Shown here one piece after another: positions 14,263 to 15,729 of a stretch of 15,729 nt of DNA. Source of the stretch: an uncultured Solobacterium sp. (GTDB lineage Bacteria; Bacillota_I; Bacilli_A; Erysipelotrichales; Erysipelotrichaceae). Location of the stretch: NCBI GenBank assembly GCA_937910655.1, contig CALEMV010000280.1:1-15729 (forward strand). Reading direction: 5' to 3'. The position numbers and the translations under genes are program-made. Positions within the stretch are counted from its first letter, which is position 1, and each line of letters opens with the position of its first letter. The notes below the pieces were generated by a model. The model was not told the DNA's origin. It saw only the letters and a program-made list of their open reading frames with translations, and made no database searches.

Positions 14263-15093
14263 TTAGTCAATTAATCCAAAATGTTTGAATGCATGGTAAA
14301 TGCCATCATCAAGAATATCCTTCGTTACATAGTCTGCAATAGCCTTAACACTCTCTGCACCATTTCCCATCGCAATAGATACACCACAATAGGATAACAT
14401 CGGAATATCATTTCCACTATCACCAATGCCTATCGCATCACTACAATCTGCGTGATAATGTTCCAATACCTTTTGAATACCTGTTGCCTTATTGATATCT
14501 TTGTTTGTTATCTCCGCACCATAGAATTTCTTGGTTGGATCTTCAATAACATGTGTAAGGATGTAGTGATCATGCAGAACTTCTTCTAACTGATCAAACT
14601 CGTGACCATCTTCGCTGTACACACAGATTTTGTATATCTCATCATCCTCGTGCGCTACCTCTTCTGGATAGATACAATTTGTCATCGCATTCTGTACTTT
14701 CTCTTCATGACTTGCATCTGGTAACGAAAAGTATTTCAATTGAAAATCATATCCTAACTTATTACCATAAGCTCCTGCATTTCCTTCTAAGCCATACCCT
14801 AGTTTCATACCATTAATCATATCTTTTAGATACTGTAATTCTTCTTTTGGAATTGGACTATCATAGATACATTTGCGGTCAGCATAGACTTTCGCACCAG
14901 CCGCAAGGATATAACCATCAATATCATATTCTAGATATGTCACAATCTCAGCTAAGCTTCTTCCTGTACATAAAAATACTTTATGCCCATTCTGTCTTGC
15001 TTTATGAATTGCACGTAAAGCACTCTCAGGTGTTTCATTGGTTGTTGGACTATATAAGGTGCCATCAATATCTAGAAATATATATTTTGTCAT
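14263..15093 (-). CDS. HAD superfamily hydrolase, Cof-type (phosphatase)
   Basis: The 276-residue protein has the HAD motifs in order: DIDGT (8-12, nucleophile Asp8 and Asp10), CTGR (42-45, Thr43), Lys202 in NKATGI, and GDSGND (224-229, Asp225 and Asp229), with a Cof-type (C2B) cap in between, about residues 85-190. Such enzymes remove phosphate from sugar phosphates, FMN or pyridoxal phosphate. I place the start at 15093: GGAGG (15101-15105) lies seven bases upstream and the protein begins MTKYIFLDIDGT. The in-frame ATG at 15144 adds 17 residues that fall within the upstream terminator and lack conservation with the fold. The oxidoreductase gene follows after 15 bases, suggesting a shared transcript, perhaps in sugar metabolism. 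Confidence 0.93.
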   Translation of the reverse strand: MTKYIFLDIDGTLYSPTTNETPESALRAIHKARQNGHKVFLCTGRSLAEIVTYLEYDIDGYILAAGAKVYADRKCIYDSPIPKEELQYLKDMINGMKLGYGLEGNAGAYGNKLGYDFQLKYFSLPDASHEEKVQNAMTNCIYPEEVAHEDDEIYKICVYSEDGHEFDQLEEVLHDHYILTHVIEDPTKKFYGAEITNKDINKATGIQKVLEHYHADCSDAIGIGDSGNDIPMLSYCGVSIAMGNGAESVKAIADYVTKDILDDGIYHAFKHFGLID

Positions 15094-15100
15094 ATCAAAT

Positions 15101-15105
15101 CCTCC
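15101..15105 (-). promoter_or_regulatory. Ribosome binding site deciding the HAD hydrolase start
   Basis: GGAGG on the - strand is seven bases before ATG at 15091-15093. It supports the 276-residue form over the start at 15144. Confidence 0.75.
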
Positions 15106-15111
15106 GCCTCT

Positions 15112-15117
15112 ATTATA
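15112..15117 (-). promoter_or_regulatory. Candidate -10 box for the HAD hydrolase gene
   Basis: A perfect TATAAT lies four bases downstream of the thiT terminator T-run on the - strand, but no good -35 is found at 15-18 bases. If used, the leader would be short (about 12 bases), leaving little room before the GGAGG. The alternative is readthrough from thiT. Confidence 0.3.
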
Positions 15118-15120
15118 GCC

Positions 15121-15150
15121 AAAAAACAGACTGGCTTGTGCCAATCTGTT
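15121..15150 (-). terminator. Intrinsic terminator of the thiamine transporter gene
   Basis: On the - strand AACAGATTGGC (15140-15150), ACAA and GCCAGTCTGTT (15125-15135) form an 11-bp stem with one G-T pair, followed by six T in all. The stop codon TAA (15149-15151) overlaps the first arm. Confidence 0.88.
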
Positions 15151-15729
15151 ACATTCCTTGGATATTTGCTTTTTTTATTCTGCTCATTAGTACCGGAACC
15201 ATCAATAAGCAGACAATCATCGTTACTAAGTTATACCAAAGATTATAACCCAGGGAGAATGTCCACGCCGGTAAGCTTCCAGCTGCAGTGCCCTCTGCCC
15301 AGAAATACGCACCGGAAATAACTGTAGATAAGTACTTGATGATCATTACAATCACAATACCGAAATGACCTTTTGTGCTTGTTAGGAATAAGCCTAATGC
15401 AATGACCAATGCTGCTAATACGATACCAGCTACTAGAGCCATTAAATTCATACCGTAAGAGTAATATACAGCAGCACATGCAGATAAACCAATTAAAGAT
15501 ACCACAGTTAATACAATGGGTTTGCTTGCATGTTCAAATGGCTTAAAGAGCGAAACCATTCCAACAATACTGATTGGTAGCACGTAGTCTAATAGAATCT
15601 GTATTGGTTGAACAAAATACATTGGAAAGCCTAATACAATTGTTAGTAAGAATGAAGCTAGTCCACACAGAACTCCATACTTCCAACCAAGATGATACGA
15701 TGCAATCATCAGTGGAATTAACTCCAGTT
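15149..15729 (-). CDS. thiT: Thiamine ECF transporter S component ThiT (5' end outside window)
   Basis: The frame stays open to the window edge, reading LELIPLMIASYHLGWKYG before the first in-window Met, so the gene begins beyond 15729 and an ATG at 15709 is internal. About five hydrophobic segments are visible. ELIPLMIASY, the YFVQPIQILLDYVLP segment and the C-terminal AEGTAAGSLPAWTFSLGYNLWYN match the thiamine-binding S component ThiT (formerly YuaJ), where the last region contributes residues to the thiamine pocket. ThiT works with a shared EcfT-EcfA-EcfA' module, normally encoded elsewhere; the dedicated ECF module in this window is separated by two other genes. Any thiamine riboswitch would lie outside the window. 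A terminator overlaps the stop codon. Confidence 0.9.
   Translation of the reverse strand, partial: LELIPLMIASYHLGWKYGVLCGLASFLLTIVLGFPMYFVQPIQILLDYVLPISIVGMVSLFKPFEHASKPIVLTVVSLIGLSACAAVYYSYGMNLMALVAGIVLAALVIALGLFLTSTKGHFGIVIVMIIKYLSTVISGAYFWAEGTAAGSLPAWTFSLGYNLWYNLVTMIVCLLMVPVLMSRIKKANIQGM

Noticed and set aside
15094..15144. Longer N-terminus of the HAD hydrolase from an ATG at 15144
   Set aside because: It starts inside the thiT terminator hairpin and spans the candidate -10 box; GGAGG with ideal spacing marks the ATG at 15093.
14847..15248. 133-codon open frame on the + strand
   Set aside because: It lies antisense to the HAD hydrolase and thiT terminator, has no ribosome binding site and its composition mirrors the genes opposite; the HAD motifs on the other strand are unambiguous.
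1..15729. CRISPR arrays, tRNA or rRNA genes, prophage genes
   Set aside because: No regularly spaced short repeats, no tRNA cloverleaf or conserved rRNA segments, and no phage-type genes were seen by reading both strands; weak RNA genes could escape inspection by eye.

Overview
The window looks like a chromosomal segment of a low-GC, Gram-positive, fermentative anaerobe or facultative anaerobe. The evidence is a cell-wall-anchored Cna_B/SpaA adhesin, a CIRCE operator, pyruvate formate-lyase with its activase, ECF-type vitamin/metal transporters and strong AGGAGG ribosome binding sites. An Erysipelotrichia-like or related Firmicute is my best guess, but no marker gene such as rRNA is present to prove it. 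Only the first gene is on the + strand; everything else is on the - strand.

Layout, left to right. (1) 1-1659: C-terminal part of a sortase-anchored surface protein, cut by the window edge, ending in convergent terminators. (2) 1724-2143: Hsp20 small heat-shock protein whose promoter is embedded in a CIRCE (HrcA) operator. (3) 2321-2677: small membrane-anchored protein with its own promoter and terminator. (4) 2759-6595: anaerobic pyruvate metabolism, transcribed as pflB, then an intrinsic hairpin, then pflA, then a PTP-like phosphatase overlapping pflA by 4 bases. (5) 6596-6961: 366-base gene-free region carrying an elaborate regulatory cassette. (6) 6962-13168: one tight five-gene operon, read in order EcfT, fused double EcfA ATPase, Trep_Strep/MptD-type S component, and two ABC exporter-fold half transporters, the first with the DEATAYAD Walker B seen in YbtPQ/IrtAB-type siderophore importers. 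(7) 13186-13285: a second copy of the regulatory cassette. (8) 13279-15093: Gfo/Idh/MocA oxidoreductase and HAD hydrolase, probably co-transcribed. (9) 15149-15729: ThiT-type thiamine transporter S component, cut by the right edge.

The most unusual observation is a 100-base direct repeat (81 of 100 positions identical, no gaps) at 6775-6874 and 13186-13285. It exactly brackets the five-gene transport operon. Each copy contains, in the - strand reading direction, a terminator hairpin whose arms differ in compensating ways, a Rex-like palindrome (TTGTTAA-N4-TTAAC), a near-perfect sigma-A promoter (TTGCAA-17-TATAAT), and a palindromic operator (GTTAGTT...AACTAAC) over the predicted start site. 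One copy faces the transport operon and the other faces pflB-pflA. This suggests joint control of a probable metal/metallophore uptake system and an iron-sulfur-dependent radical enzyme pathway. Direct repeats also make the operon removable by homologous recombination.

The transport operon itself joins an ECF importer to an exporter-fold heterodimer with no biosynthetic genes nearby. I infer uptake of an iron-chelate or similar compound made elsewhere, by analogy with siderophore loci that combine the same parts; the substrate is not shown by the sequence.
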